64,000 nucleotides of DNA from Lingula anatina (GCF_001039355.2 NW_019776110.1:1-64000), one strand, 5' to 3'; shown: positions 1 to 15,358, numbered from the stretch's first letter. A program made the numbers and translations. The notes: generated by a model not told the origin, from the sequence alone.

Positions 1-343
1 ATTATTATTATTATATTTTATTGATATCATTTCAATTAAATGAAGATCTAAAGCGTCCTGTAGCCCATTAAATAAACTTTGTCAGTTTGATGTAAATGGC
101 GTCTCATTTCCAATTAACTTACACTTATATTACGGAGGTGTATTACCTCATTGGATGTTATTCACCATGAGCGATGCCTACATCAGAGGTCTGGCCATTG
201 GTCGTGCCTGTATCATTTATCAAAGTTTCAGTAGTGTTGACGCGTGTGTGTACCAGTACACAGTTTACTCAAAAAAGGCTAGACACTTAGTTTAAACACT
301 GCATGAGTACCAAAGTGCAAGACGCAAGTAGCCTATCATATAA

Positions 344-603
344 GACTGGGCTCCCATGCCTAGATCGATTTAACAGGATCGATTCATCTCCAAGAGGTTT
401 CTCGCTAAATTGATGTCAGCTTAAGCGGCTGAGATGTCTGACACGCCTACTGAAGCTGCTAAACGATAGTTAATTATCCCCTAGCAGCTTAGGTAGGCGT
501 GACAGACATCTAAGCAGCTTAAGTTGATTACAATTTAGTCAGAATCCTTCCTTGGAGATAGATCGATCCACAGTTGTTGCGATAGGGCTCTGGTAATGTT
601 CCC
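344..603 (-). mobile_element. Harbinger-like MITE, copy A
   Basis: A non-coding 260-bp element with long imperfect terminal inverted repeats, flanked by TAA (341-343) and TTA (604-606). The core is a foldback: CACGCCTACTGAAGCTGCTA against TAGCAGCTTAGGTAGGCGTG. Its outer arms match copy D at 36337 in the opposite orientation, including the shared piece CAACTGTGGATCGATCTATC on the reverse strand. Confidence 0.72.
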
Positions 604-606
604 TTA

Positions 607-3600
607 GTGAATAAGTGAGATGCAGATGGTGCGTCAATTTTCTGTTCTACTAGTTACTCAGCTGGTTGGTTTCTCGGTGGAGGTCTCTGGGGGAGACAGG
701 GTGGGGATGGGGATGGGGGTGGGGGTGCGAGCAAGACATGGGCACAAAGAAAAATTAGTGGATCTAAATAAAGGCAGACCGGTGTAATAGCCCTTTGGGT
801 CCATTCCCATGTTTCCTATAGGCTCTTGGACATTGTACTAGTATATTACCAGTGTATGTCTTGTCATCTACAGGAAGCGTTTTCCTTGAACAACAGTGAT
901 AAAAAATGGGAAAAATTCCCTGCGATAATATTTCTTGCATGGATGACATCTTAAAGTAATCCACCGATATGATGATGACTATAATGATACCATAATGATG
1001 ATATCTATATTCTGCAATTATTATTAATCCTGTCATTACATTTGCATGCCCAATATCACATAAGCTAATTCGTATTCTTCACAGAGAAGGTAGTATGCAT
1101 CTAGAGACTTACATTAAGATTGCATCCATTATAAATAACGTCTATCGCAACTACATCAATTTCTCATAAAAAATAACAACATTAGGTGCACGGGTCAACA
1201 TGCTGTAACACAAATATATAGGGCAAAACGAAACATTATCTCGTACTTTGACGATAGAGACAAAAGACCATGTATATAAATATGAAGTTATTTATAAAGA
1301 ATATCTTGTATTTTTGTATAACGTATATAATGATCATAAATTATTATTGCTAAGCCAAACAAGACAAAGGTTACAGTGGTCATTACACGCTCATTCAGTC
1401 ATGAAAACGCGCAATGATTTCAAACACCTGTCGGTAAAAATATCAGCAGTTTTCGCTCTTATAGTTATCATGTTAGCCTATTGCGGACTTGCACATGTAT
1501 AATGTACGTCCTTTCGTATTTTGGGTTTCTCTCCCCCTAACAAATTAAAAACACTCATATGAATAGGTGATCTAACACTAGAACAATGCACTTCTATTAT
1601 GTATCTCCCTTGAACAACGCTATATCCCTCGCAAAGATTTTTACCCTTAATAACTCATTCACGTGTTGCTATAAGTGTCATGGAATTGATTGTGTGAAGA
1701 TCAGTGTCACATAGGACTCTTCACTTTCAATTTTCGTATGATGCAATTTAGAGCAATTTAGACAGCTTTTAGCAAGCTAAAGTAAGAGTTTAAAAGCAAT
1801 CCAGCGGCAAAAGTGGTGAGCTGAATACATATTTGTGACTGAAATGGAGAAAGAAAGCCATTTGAAATATGTGATTCTTTGACTAAATACATTGGACCCG
1901 GCGTTAATTTCTATGGTCAATACTAATCTGCTGGGAGTGTTTCTGTATGCGGCGGTTTCACTTTTCATATTTTCTCTTAAAAACACTTTTTGAATTTCGG
2001 AATTGCGAAGCTTTTACTGAAAACGTAGGAATTACATAAGAGTTTTGTCCCTCCATTTTGAAAATGAATTTAGTTGCAAATGTATCATTTACATGGAAAA
2101 ATGCGATTTGGCCCACTGACCTGCTGATTTGTAACCACAATCCAGATAGTCCGGAAAACTAAAATCCTTTAAATTATTTGTCGGTATACCATCTGCTGCT
2201 CTTTGGATTTCGAACTTGCAGAAATAACTTTTACTCTAAATCTATTTTCTTTTTGAATGTTAGGCCAAAAACGACAATACAGGAAGAAAGCAAATCAGTA
2301 TTTTGAACACAAAGTCAGTGTGCCCCCCTCCCCCCAAAAAAAATCTTGGAATAGTAAATTTGGGTAATGAAAGTATGGGAATAACGGAGCGATGTTTGCT
2401 AACCGTGAAATCTGCTGATGAGATATCAAATGTATTTTTCCAATCAGTAGAATGAAAGTATTTCTTTTAGATGAATTCACAAGTCAATGCATACGAACTT
2501 CGTTTTAATCTGTGCTTATCGGCGACAGATCCCCTTCGTATGCGTTCGCTCATACAGGTAAAACGCTGAACAATTCAGTTTAAGTTGTTCAATTTTTCAG
2601 AGTGAATTTCATTATAAATACTTTCGAAGTTTTCATTTGAGAAGATACTGGTGGGCTACCTTCCCTTCCTTATCCCCGCCTCTGGGTACTGCAAATGAAT
2701 TATATTTTAAGAAAATAACTATACCGTTTGCATTGAAAAAAAGGCTAAACATTGTTACCCCCCCCCCCCCCCCCATTGACTACAATACTGGCAGCATTAG
2801 GAAACGGATATAGGGATACTGAACACAAAGCTTGACAGTTTTCATTTCTCAAATAGATGTCAACAAGTAAATAAGAAAATAAACTTACGTATAACTGAGT
2901 CTGGGCAAAAGTCGCGTTCTTTATCCGTGGTTTGCGATGCTTATAACACCGACCATGAAAAGCACTGTCATGTCTCGCTAAAAAAGACTAGCAGTTATCT
3001 GTTTTAAAACTTAAGTTCCAAGTCAAGTTTCTTAATTCTGCTGCTTATAAGAGGCAGTGTCATATTTTAATGAATCCTACAGATATTTGATTGACGAGGA
3101 TGTTCAAGATGGTCGAGAACTCGTGGACGAGTCTGAACCTTTTCAAGTGCTTTTTTTTACATCCAGCTGAACTTTCATATCGTTTTACTCTCTGGGGGCA
3201 TTTCCCTTCTCATATTTGTTCATTGCAGAAAAATTAAATAGCCACTGTGCGTTGAAGAGTTCAAATTAGAAGCAAGTTGAACAAGCACTCACTTGCTCAC
3301 GCCAAGTGAACGAACGTGTCTACCATGGGTATGAACCGCAAGCGCATTTTCGTTGTAAGCTGTGTCTTATATACTCGAAATTACTCAATGGCCCAACTGC
3401 TCATAAAAGATGGTTAGTCTGGTATATCCATTGAAGCCTAAACGTTTTTATCGAGCACTTCATTATTCATCGCCTCCGAAGTACTGCAACCTCTTCTTGG
3501 ATGTTTGATCACCTCACCCTGGCTTCTGAAACCTTTTTATGATAGCTCCGTGAAAGTTCACGGTGGATTTATTTCCAAAGCACAGGCAAAATATCATAGA

Positions 3601-6299
3601 GTGACCTTTCGAAACTGGTCCAATTGAAACTAATTAGCTGCAACCCGAAATGTAGTTAAAAGCAATGCCGGTGGCTCCGTGAGTCTAACTGAAAAAATAC
3701 ACATTTTCTACGTAATATGTACCCGAAGAGCTAGCTCATTGGTTGTGTGCAAGCCAATCGAATAGCGTCATTGTGAATGCAAGAAAAGCAGTCGTATGTA
3801 AGGTTTCAAGTTTTATATTAGGCTAATGCAATGATGAATTGTTTTACAACATAAAAACTATATTCAAGGCTCTGGAGTCAGCAAAACGATTTCACGCTAA
3901 AAAGCCTTACAGCAGTTCTGCGTATTCCTTTTAAATCTAATCTAAGACAAATTTAATGTCGTTTTAAAAAACAACAGAACTGGTTGCCGTCACAGCCACA
4001 GGTTGTTCTCAGAGCAATTCGTGCACAATTTACTTGAAATAAATCAATTTTAATTGAACCAAGAACCACCAAAATTGGACAGGAAAACTAGTTCTTCTGT
4101 AAAAGAAAAAAAGCCACACAAAATGTTTACTTTTCAAGATTAGCTATGCCTGTATTGCTACAGCCCTATATGTACAGGTATACGCTCTGTTCAAACAAAG
4201 GGACGTCATAAAAAGGGACAGCAAAATACCAGTCGTCATGAACACTTGGTTCGAAAGCCAGACCAGTGCGTACACGTCAAGGCCATCGGCTACAGTTAGG
4301 GCATGGATCAGCGTCGTTCAAACTCGCCACGATGGATGCACAAGTAAATTGAGGAGGATGATTGATGGAGAAATTTCCTCGCGTTGGATTACGGCAGGCA
4401 ATTCAGAGAAAATATTGGAACTCTGGGATAAATATGCAAAGAAAGGGATCGCATGAGCAAACCAACGCAGCAGAACGCATAATTTTGTAATTAACTGACT
4501 TGATACCACTTTTCCAACCGGGTAAGATTCTATCAGTGAACGTTAAGAGATGAAATCGTTTCAGGAATCGAATCAGGCCACTTGATAAACGACTACAAGA
4601 ACGTATTCAGAGACAGACCCAGAAAATAGTGTCTGTGTTCCAAATCACACTTTTTAAGAGAGAGAGAGAGAGAGAGAACAAAATCATAAGCCCACAGATA
4701 CATGTTTCATAAACAGCAAACATTCATGGGGGTAGGGGGAAAATGGCCAATCAAATTCTGTTTTTGACCCTTCGTGACTGGTCCTCGCGCTATCTGTTCT
4801 GTTTCAGACTCAGGTATCAATAGTCCGTCACTGCCACATGTTGTGTAAAATTTACCTATTGTCTATCAATGAAAATAAAAAAAAGAAAATAAGTACCGGG
4901 TCATTCTTCACAGTGTACGACAATGGTATCTTCATGATGACCTTGCTCTGGTCCGACCTGACAGTGTGCGTTGTATGTGAGCAATTGGACATTGTTATTT
5001 AATGTTGCCTTGGTTACATTATTGATACCGATCAGATGACAGCTGGTAAGGAAAGGTAACGGGATTAATGGGGTCACGGTTAATGAGTTTGTCGCGTTTC
5101 AGCGTGGCTTCAGTATTCCAAAAAATGGAAACGATCAGATTTTCGGATTTATCATTATTGCGTGCTTGTAGGCTACGTTCGTGTGTTCGTGCGGGTTGCA
5201 GTTTTCACTTTTATGTGCTTTTGTGCGTAAGATCTGATTTATACTAGTTATGATTTGAGGTTCACAGAATATTTTGAGAGTTCTGTTTCATGCCGACACT
5301 GAATGTCATTTAGATTTCGATGGCGTTTCAAACACAGCTATATTAGTGGAGTAAATATATAACGGTATTACATATATATATTAACGTGGTTTCGATAGTA
5401 CATGGCTTGGACTTTTGACATCTCGATTGAGTGCGAAGAAACAATAGAAAAATATTCTCTCATATATACACATGTATGTACACTGATCATCTGATTTTAT
5501 AAATTTTGCGCGCCATTTTCCAGGTAGCTTTCAAGTTTTTCAATGATCTTATTTAAAAATTTGGCACATCATAGCCTTGCAAATGTAGGGATGGCATAAC
5601 CTTATACTGACATCCATGTACAACTAATGTTACGTTTTCTACAAAAAAAGCAAATGTTTGTTCAAATAAGGTCATAATCATTTCAAAAGTATGATTGGAA
5701 AACGAGATGTGAAATTGATCACCTGGGACATCACATTTGCGTTGAATAAGGCCATAATTGTAAGGTGATTGTTCTCTGAATTCTCTGAAAGTCATTTCCC
5801 TGGAAGTGACGTGGAACTGACCTCAAAATATCTTCTCCCTGGTATCTCCTTGCTGATCTAACCATTGTGTTTTATGAGACCCCAGATGCTCCCTGTGTAG
5901 CGTTTACATAATGGAGATGTATGCATGTGTGGCTGCGTGATCTACCATTGATCAGTACACGGATAGCTGATATTGAAAAACGAGAGACAATGTTCGAAAG
6001 AAGAGTCAAAGATTAAACGAAGACTTGACCGATGGTAACACATAACCACATGCGCATGCACACACACACACACACACAAACGAAAACAAACACACTTAAA
6101 TGTACAGTTGTGCGTGCATGCATACGCATGCGTGTGTTAAAAAGACTCGTCATATGGATATATACTCACAGGATCGAGGTATATCATGGCAAATAGTGGT
6201 AAAAAAAGGGTAACGCGATGTACCTACACCACATACCAAACAAATGTTGGCCAAATGTTTCAATTGCTAACATAGATGGGTAACATGTCAGCATTTTAA

Positions 6300-6351
<52 letters not shown>

Positions 6352-7409
6352 CCTCTTTCTCATTCAGTTTACAGAACCCAGGTAAATGTCAACGTTTTCC
6401 AAAAGGAGAAAAACAGCTTTGTTGGAGGAAGTCACCTCTGGGAAGTGACAAGCATTTTGACATTTTCGGTTTTGCGTTAGACACGAACCGTTGTTAAGAA
6501 TGAATATCAGACATGAGCTATCAGTGTAACGTTCTCTCGTGGTGTAATTAGAGTTTGCATTCGTCCTTTCCGTCAAAATGTCACTTCACTAGAAAAGCCA
6601 CGTATTTTCAGAAAGTAAAAAAAAAAACGTCTTATGTATATCAAAGGTGTTTTTCAAAGAGAAAGAAATCCCATGTGCTTCTACAAGTCCACCGTGTACG
6701 TTTTTTTTTCCTAATTACCCAATACTACATTTCGTTAGAAACAGAACAAAGGGGGCAGACATTTAGCATACTGTATTTTCGGTCAGCAATGGTCACATAT
6801 GAAAAGTAAGCTATAGTTTCACGTAGCTTTGAGTATGTGAATTGTCATATATGTATATCCTATAGACATATCGTGTTTTAGATATTAGATCAGGTTATAT
6901 TACCTCTAACAACCCTGAGTGACATATTCTTTATGATTAATTTAAACCTTCCTTTGCCTGAGCCAAATTGGTTCTTTTACTGTAAAATTGGCTGTTTACA
7001 TTTTATGGCTCCTGAAACATTTCTGGTTTGCTTTTATATCTGGAATGAATAACCCACCTGTTTTGAAAACTGATGCTCGAACAAAACGCAAAACAATTTC
7101 AGTTGACCTTGTGACATATGTGTGCCCTTTCAGAAATCATAAGTTATGTAATTGCAATAGAAATTGTGTTTTACAAGACCAGTAAATCACCATTGCCTTC
7201 CTTACAGGGATTTATTAAACGATATTCTCTGTAGACCCCTCATTTCAAGTAATAGCATGGACCAAGAGCATGGCTTAAGTGGATACTGATTAAGGTTGCC
7301 ATGGAAACAAAGTGATTGGAACCTGTTGTGAAGGGTTGTAGATTGCATATCTTACGTCATCAGCTTTGATCCTAGTTTCTCTCCAGTCATTATGCAACAC
7401 ATGGGACAC

Positions 7410-7443
<34 letters not shown>

Positions 7444-9473
7444 ATCCAGTGAGTTTCTTGACCCGATGCGCGGCATACAACTTAACGTCTCAGATGGAAG
7501 AGAGTTTTCAGTTATCGTTCAAAACAAGGAAACTGTCATCATTCGAATCATGACCAATTAATATAGAAGGTCAAATGACACATGATATCTAAAGTGACAG
7601 GTCTCCAAGAATTTGTGTGTGTGTGGGTCAATTGGTTTCTGGAAACTGTCGTCCAGTGTCCTGTCTTCTATAACTGACGATGTTTACATTTTGTACAATA
7701 TGCAGTGTCTCAAAAGGAATACCCTCTCCGCAATTGATACGAAGAAAGATACCGATTTCAAGATATTCGGCCAGAATATTAATTTCCCTCCCAGAAATTA
7801 CAAAGAATTGATTACATGAAAGTTTCCATGATACCTTGCAGCGTCCTGTTGATAGTGAACGAGTGCTGTAATTGCACGTCGACTTCGTAACTGAAACTAC
7901 GTTTAATGCTTTCTGTAGTTCTCAGATAATGATGATTGCATTAGACTTTTAAAGTACAGTAACCTTTCCCTATAGGTTAAAACACCAATAACCACAGGTA
8001 TTCCGGTTGTGAATTGACCTTGAGCTTGTTAAACAAAATATCCAATAAATTGCCTCAAAGTGACTGGAAAATAGAAGGCCCGAGTACAGCAAGAAGGAAT
8101 GGTTAGACAAAGCAACTTCCCTTGTTAATGAATATAACTTTCTTTAAACAAAAATCGTATCATGATACATTTATCTTTACATAGTTATACATTTTACTAT
8201 GGGTTATCCAACAAATGTGGGACATTTGTGTTGTCAAAAATATTTTAAGCAAGACTTATATCCCAACGGAAAAGAGTTGGGCGTTCTTGGCTCCAACTAT
8301 GTATAGCCAGTGGCAGATAAGTTACCAATGGTTCAAAACAGTTAATAATAAGTAAATGCAATTCAGATTTAGGTAAGGGATCATTCATTTTTATCATCAC
8401 TTTAACAAGTCTATAAAGCGTATGCTGGCGGGGGGGGGGGGGGTTAATGCCCTTTGTACGCTTTTGAAAATTAATAAAAAACGATGATCCCAACTGCTGT
8501 CAAATGTCATTATTTTTAGCTTTTCATCAAGTACTCTCTGCAGGGGAGGGGTCTGGAAAAAGTCAACTCTTTTTAGACCTGTGAAATTAAAATGATGATA
8601 AAATTGGATGATCTCTGAGACAGCTCGACCGTACATTGTAGATGTTACGACTGACGGGAATGAGACGCACCGTAGAAAAAAAAGTACCATTCACAGTTAC
8701 TGGTATCATATGACTACGCATTTGATAGAGACAATGGTTTTAGGAGTGATGCTGTGATTATCTCGATCATAAAATGCAAGGACTATGCTGTAAGCTGACG
8801 AGTGGTGATGAGAAGATGATGACGGAAACGGAATATCTTTAAAATCACTCACCAAAAAAAAAAAAATCAACTCATGACCTTTGTATTGGAGAAAGGCACA
8901 AGTATCCGTTTTAGATACATGTATAAACAATCAAGTTACCCGTGATAGATACATAGATGGATAGATAGATGTAACGGCTGGCGAAATAACGTTAGATTTA
9001 GTCCAATAATGAAGCCAAAAAGGAAATGAAAAGGTTTTAGTGGGCGAACAAGCAAAAAAAAATGTTGCTAAAGATGTCAGTGCAGATTATTCCCTCCCCC
9101 ACACCAAACGAGTCTGTACTTTCGATTTCCATACAATTTGAAAGTGAAATTTGATTACTCACGATGCCGTGAACACATTTGCATTACCCATGAAGTTATT
9201 TATAGTGATGATGAGTGACTTACTACAGCAAGACTTGGGAGTCTATCACAAGTTTGTTAATTCAACATATGTTACACGAATTCACATAAAACATTTTATC
9301 AAATGTTTACAAGGAAGAAAGTTGAATGCTAGACACAAAACGTAATGGTTTATAAGGAAGGATACTATCTATATACAAGTTGAAATGGTTTTGCCAATTC
9401 GACTAATACTTAATCGCGTTTGATTCTAAATCACTGTCAGATGGACAACAGATATCCTAAAATAAATGTGCAC
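607..9473. other. No gene recognised
   Basis: AT-rich unique sequence with short chance ORFs lacking domains. Holds C/G runs (2758-2774, 8430-8443), a T run (7412-7442), the CT tract and small GA/CA repeats. The longest domain-free reading, 4238-4456, could not be tied to splice sites. Confidence 0.6.
6306..6347. repeat. (CT)n microsatellite
   Basis: About 21 CT units followed by a CCCT-interrupted pyrimidine stretch. Confidence 0.95.
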
Positions 9474-9682
9474 AAATGTGTACAAAATTCTAGCCCTGGT
9501 GTGCGCGTTTACTGGTGCTCGTTTGGTTGAAGGTGACGAAAGAATGTAAATTACAGGATGAAAAGAATGTGATATGTATTTGAGAGAGAGAGAGAGAGAG
9601 AGAGGTGGTGTAGTAGTCTTGAGGCACCTGCAGACAACAAAAATGGTAAACCATTATTTTCTGCTGTATGTCAAGCACGGTT
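9474..9682 (+). repeat. Direct duplication with GA tract, copy 1
   Basis: Shares CTCGTTTGG, AAAGAATGTAAATT, a GA run, GTCTTGAGGCACCTGCAG and TATTTTCTGCTGTATGTCAA with 10172-10440. The ORFs across the two copies are on opposite strands, so neither looks coding. Confidence 0.65.
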
Positions 9683-10171
9683 GTTGAGCAGGGCGATGGC
9701 GTACACGTATCTTGTCATATATAATTTATTTGACCAACTTCAAAGGGCACACGAGAAACAGCTGACCAGATGCAGATGGTAACATTTGTCCACTTAATCC
9801 GTGATGAAAGGTAAATGAACGCTGTCATCTATTGCCCAATGATGCGCTAAATCACTGTCATTGTATTCATTTTAAGCATAGATGGATAACAGAAAATCGT
9901 CGCCGCATCGAAAACCATTCGACGAAAACCCAGTGCTCGGCAAATAAGCAAACGGTATATGGTTTTGCCCGCGTGCCTGGACGGTTTGATGTTTATGATT
10001 TATGTACGTTGTTGAATTCAATCAGCATGCAATAAAGATGGACGTTGTGGTGTAAAATTTCTCCTGTATGACTATCTTTATTCATACGAAGCTAAGAGTA
10101 CATATCACTTGATGACCGTTTACTAAATCACTTTGTTGGTCGATAAATTGTTGAGTTGTCCAAATAAAAAA

Positions 10172-10440
10172 AAATGTTTACAATTCTTCTCGCGCGCATG
10201 AGTGTGAGAAGTACACGTTGACTGGCTCTCGTTTGGCATTTATAACAAAAGAATATAAATTGAAGGCCAGGGAGAAATATTTAGTGCCGTCACGTCTGTG
10301 CGTGTGCTTGTGTGTGTGTGAGAGAGAGAGAGAGAAAGAGAGAGAAAGAGAGAGAGGGAGAGGTGATGGTGTTGCGGTCTTGAAGCACCTGCAGGCAAGA
10401 ATAGCAAACTATTATTTTCTGCTGTATGTCAAGTACGGTT
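10172..10440 (+). repeat. Direct duplication with GA tract, copy 2
   Basis: Diverged copy of 9474-9682 about 0.7 kb away, with a longer GT/GA tract (about 10305-10361) and GTCTTGAAGCACCTGCAGG after it. Confidence 0.65.
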
Positions 10441-10708
10441 CCCGACCCCAGAATACAAAAGCCAGGTAGTTTTTCAGAATCATCTATCTGGGAGAGTATC
10501 TAAATATAGTCGTATTGTAATGCTGATGATGTGTTTGAAAAGCTGGAAATTCTATCTTTAATACATGCACATAATGTGATCCCACAACTCTATTTGAACG
10601 AAGAGAGTGAGTGAATTGTAAGATAATTCCTCTTTTAATCTGAAAATATATATAAGTTTACAATGTACCAGTGTTGTCTATATGTTTACTTACATGTAGA
10701 TATTCATG

Positions 10709-10800
10709 CCCTTAGCCAGTAATTTCAAAGTTCCTTTTTTCTGAAATAAAGTGGGCCTTTTACCTCCGTTTTTCTAGATTAAATTTTTACCCAGAGCAAA
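10709..10800 (+). mobile_element. Truncated copy of the CAGGCCCGTAGCC element
   Basis: CCCTTAGCCAGTAATTTCAA, GTGGGCCTTTTACC and AAATTTTTACCCAGAG align in order with CCCGTAGCCAGCAATTTCAA, GTGGACCTTTTCCC and AAATTTTACCCAGAG of the element at 18190. The left terminus is decayed and the right half is missing, ending in an A/AAT-rich tract. Confidence 0.6.
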
Positions 10801-13800
10801 AAAAAATAATAATAATAATAATTGCCGTTCTTGAAATTTAAAAACGTGTTGGAGCAATCTTTCACCAGTTGCAAAGAAAATGAGACATTATGTATTTATT
10901 CCTCAGAGTCTAAACTCTCATTTTGAGGAGAAAGGTAGGAAGAAGTCAATAAGCCGTTTTGTTTTTGAGGACAAAAGGTAGGATTATTATCCACCTACAT
11001 CTCTATAGTACGATATTCAGTTACGTTTGCTTAGTACCATGGATGCCTGTAGCCGCAGCGCATCATTATTTCAGGCAATGGACCATCATCAATAAATCAA
11101 AGCACTTCTTAGGCGACGATCATTTGATCAGCGAGCTTTTTATCCATCTAGATGTCTAATGAATCATTGTTATCTTTTATTATTGTGGATCTGAAATATA
11201 CGGTTTTATTTGCATTTGTTCTTAAGTGAGGCGAGGTTAGAAGAGAAAATAGGTTAAATTATTGACTCGATGGGAGCCTTAGGAAACAAAATTAAGAGCA
11301 ACACTGAAGCTTTAAAAGACAATCTACGTAGAGCTAATGCAGCAAATATGTCGTTTAGATGACGGGTTTTGCTGGTGGCCAAAAAATACAGACGAGTCCT
11401 GTGTGGGCTGTTTACAGATTATCACTCATTCGATTGTTTCCTCGCGCACGGCGAAAAAGTGGCTAATTTCGATTTTTTGTTTTTCGTTAGAGGTTGAAGA
11501 CTTTGGTATGTCGCTACCAGAAATTCCTGGAAGTAATACTAACAGGGTTGATATTTTATGTGGAGGCGGGTAGACCATCAGCGGATTAGTCGGCTCCGTT
11601 TTATGTGGATCGGCCATATTTGATCCGTGGATCTGTTAGTCCGCGTATCAACTTGCTCTGAACGCCCTCTGTGACCGTGGTGATACGCTTTATTCGGTTT
11701 TATGGGTGTTTTTCGGGGAAATGCGAGTTCTTCGTCTCGTTATGTACATGTATGTTGAGTAATGCACTGCCACCCTCTCGCGAAATATGTACCCTCTATC
11801 AAGACAGATTAATTACGTGCACTTCTCTCCAACGCGAGTAGTAGTAGTTTGAAACGGGAAAAATGAATGTCCAGATGACAGATGCGCAGGAAAGATCATA
11901 AGATGAAGATCTCTAAATGAAAGATAGAAACAGGATAACTCAAATGAGAAAATCGGAGCTCGGAACTTCAAAGAAGTTTGGGAGATGAAAGAGAAAAAAG
12001 AAGAAACTAAATTTGATTAAAAAGAAGTTACGAAATTGAAGATGCTGAACGATAGATATTCAAAACCCGTAATTATAAATACAGGAAAGCACGTTTCGCA
12101 AATGAAAACGCTGGCGAAGAAGGCATGTTAAAAAACAACATATCCAGTGCAACGGAGATTTAAATTTGGCGCATTGGTATTTTTAAAACAAAAAAAGAGG
12201 GAAAAGGGAGAAAAGAAAACAAAATTAACGAGGCGAAACACCCTTTAATAAAAAAACTGCTCCTTTTTAAGGTTGACCAGACAAACGCACATCCCAATAC
12301 TTCTCTTTCAATGAATCAAGTATATTCATAGTCAGGTCTTGAGGGACTGCTTCTCATGGGCAGCTGTTTGCTTTACCTATAAGTGTTTTTCAATCCCTGT
12401 CAATCCGTAAATCACGATATTGGATCAGAAAATGACCTTAAGCTTGATTTAGTGCGCGCTACCGGTCCTGCGAGATTAAAAGCGTGTCGCTCTGTTAAGG
12501 TTAGTCTGAATATTTATTTTTTGCCGTTTCTGCGCTCGTCATTTCCGCAATTTGAGGGTATGAGTCGCGGCCACAAATGCACAGCACTTGGTGGAAAGTA
12601 CGTATTTGAAATTATACAAAAGCACCTGTACTTTGCCAGAATGGAAACAAATTCCTGAATGGCAACTGTTGAAAAATAATCCCGTTATTGTGATATCTAG
12701 CTCGGGGAGTGAATCAGACGTTCTATGAAAAATGCTGCAGGGTGATTTCCGCATGAAATGATGAGAGATCATGAATTATGCATTAGTATTTCTGATCAGA
12801 AAAATGTTTTACAGACAATGAATACCGTGATTGATGAAGATACTCTTGAAGATGGGCACAACAACGAACAGTGTTAGTTCAAATGTGAATGAAATGATTT
12901 TTGACGAGGTCCGTCTTTTTTGCGAACTATCAATTTTTAACTGAAAAAAATACTGGTAGTCCTAATACTGTTAACACAATTAGATACTAGTATTGATTGT
13001 GCAGCATGCTCGATGTGCTAAGATGGCGGTTTAAGAGGCTTATTACGTTACGAATGAATAACGTAACGGAGTATATCGCTTGCGTGTGCAAAAAAAAAAA
13101 TTGCAACAAATTCTTTACACTTCCTGTAAAAAAATATAAGTAAGCAAAGTTGAGGGAAATAGCATTTTGGGAAGGTGGTCATGGCTATGGTGACAGAAAC
13201 AGTGACTCCAACTTAAAATGGGGGGTGTCAAATACATGTATTTGTTAAATAAATGACATGGTCTATTGATGAGCAACCTTTCCTTCCGTCTCTTAAGTGT
13301 TCACCTCACGCATAACTGCTCTATGGTGGCAGCGGTGGGATTAGAAAAAAAAAAACATTGTCACAATAATGCTAATTTTCCAACCACAACATGGCTCGAA
13401 ACTTCCATGCAGAAAGAGCAAATATATCTCTTGCTAAAAACGTTTTGAGAGAGAAATTTATCTTTTAACCGCATCGTCTCTCGTACAATGAAGCGATTAA
13501 CGCTAGTTTGCAGCTGGTTCAAAAGTGATAAACAAGATCAACACATTCCAAGACTCCAGGAAAAGTTCAAGCATGCAGGTACTTTGCCTACAGAGATTAC
13601 GCCAGATCCCTACAGGTGCTCTACTTGGGTTTTCCTCTTTTTAACCTCTGCGTAAAAGACTGTCTATTTATCTATAAACTAGAAAAACGATTTAGACATT
13701 TTCGAAATTTTGGGAAGAATCGTCCATACTTCCATAGTAGGAAAAGACCAATATGTGTTACTTTCATTTACATAAGTTTCCAATGTCGTCTGCTTTTACT

Positions 13801-15358
13801 CTACAAGAAACGGTATAACTTTTTTAGTTACAGGTTAAACTATTTGGCAAAAAATTTTCAGAAAAAAGTGCATTTGACACTAATCCAAACCTGGTGGATC
13901 TTTTAGTATTTTCATGAATTAAAAGACATAAAGAATCTAATCCGTAACCAAAATTGCTATGGTAACCGTACGTCAGAACTATTCCCAGTAATTCAGAAGT
14001 TTTCATTTATTATTATTTACTATTATTATTATTTATTTATTTTACTACTGAACACTGCATAAAAGCACTCATATGGAGACTGAGTTTTCCAAAACGATGA
14101 ACGGTTTAAGAAATGGAGTTTAATGTCACGGCCCTGACGCGTCACTTCAAACTGTACTTTATACCGATGATATTTCAGCGAGTTTTATAATGACAGTCCT
14201 TGCCCTCAAATTGATACATCCACGACGAGGGCATGTTTATTTAACTTTTTCGATCACCGATGATACCCTGCAGTTAAAACTACATACAATTTCAATGCAT
14301 GGGGACTGACATGAAGGAAATTAAAAACGCTCTCTAGGGATGTGAGCCTGACGAACACTTACTTTATCAATAGTTGATCAGTGACAAAAGTGCGATTCGA
14401 GAATAAAAGAAGCTCTCTTGTATGTTAAGGCGTATGCTTATAGTGTCTCATGGTTATCAATTTTCGTTTTTTTCCTTTTTTTTTACATCTTTCTGTTAGT
14501 TCTCGTTGAAAACATTTCTGAATAAAATAATTGCATTTAAGTTTTTATTCAGTTTGAACCTTACCACAGCAATTAGCCGACCTTCCCCTTTGTAAGAATT
14601 GCTCTCGTTTACAGTCATTCAGAAAGACTTATCGATCTTTAAAGGCTTTAATGCCAATATCTATGACAATGACATAACATGATCCCTAAAAAAACAGATT
14701 ACTTAAAATTAAAATTCAACTAAACAATAGCGCATGTTTAAATGACTGATTCAAAGAAATGGTGGGCATTTTGACGTAACTGCGTGAGTGTGTAGAAACG
14801 GTTTCATTTCCTCGTCAATTCATACAATTGCCATCAACCATTTCTTTCTAATTTCCTCTTTTGCTGAGGTAAGTGGGCATTAGGTAGATTACTCCAAAGT
14901 CAAGCTGTTGCTGCATATTGCTGAAGGAGGCAATGCTAGAATGTTGTTTATACAACGGCTGGGCACATATATTGCTTTAAAAGGTGCCATCATTAAAACG
15001 ACTTGAACGCCTGGAGAACGATTTTCGCACCCACAGATATAGAAAAGACACTGGGCTTACCATGTGAATAACGAATTATTTCATCCTAAGTCCCACATAA
15101 TAAGAATAACAATATCTCTATTTGTATATTATTATTTTTACTTTCTCATCTAATTTTACGGGCATCTGAATACATGTATGATTAAAAACGCTAAGTCGTG
15201 ATTCGAACTATATTTCATATAAAATATAATCAAATTATAACCAGCTTTACATCCATTATACGTCGGGACATCTGTTTTGAGTAACTGTCTTAACCGCTCT
15301 TCCAAGCTAACCCTTATACTGAACAGCAGGTTTGAGACGTAATTTCCTTGTACTTTTG

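Noticed and set aside
4238-4456. Plus-strand 72-codon frame with mixed hydrophilic content
   Set aside because: Reads somewhat like protein, but no homology, splice signal or neighbouring exon could be recognised.
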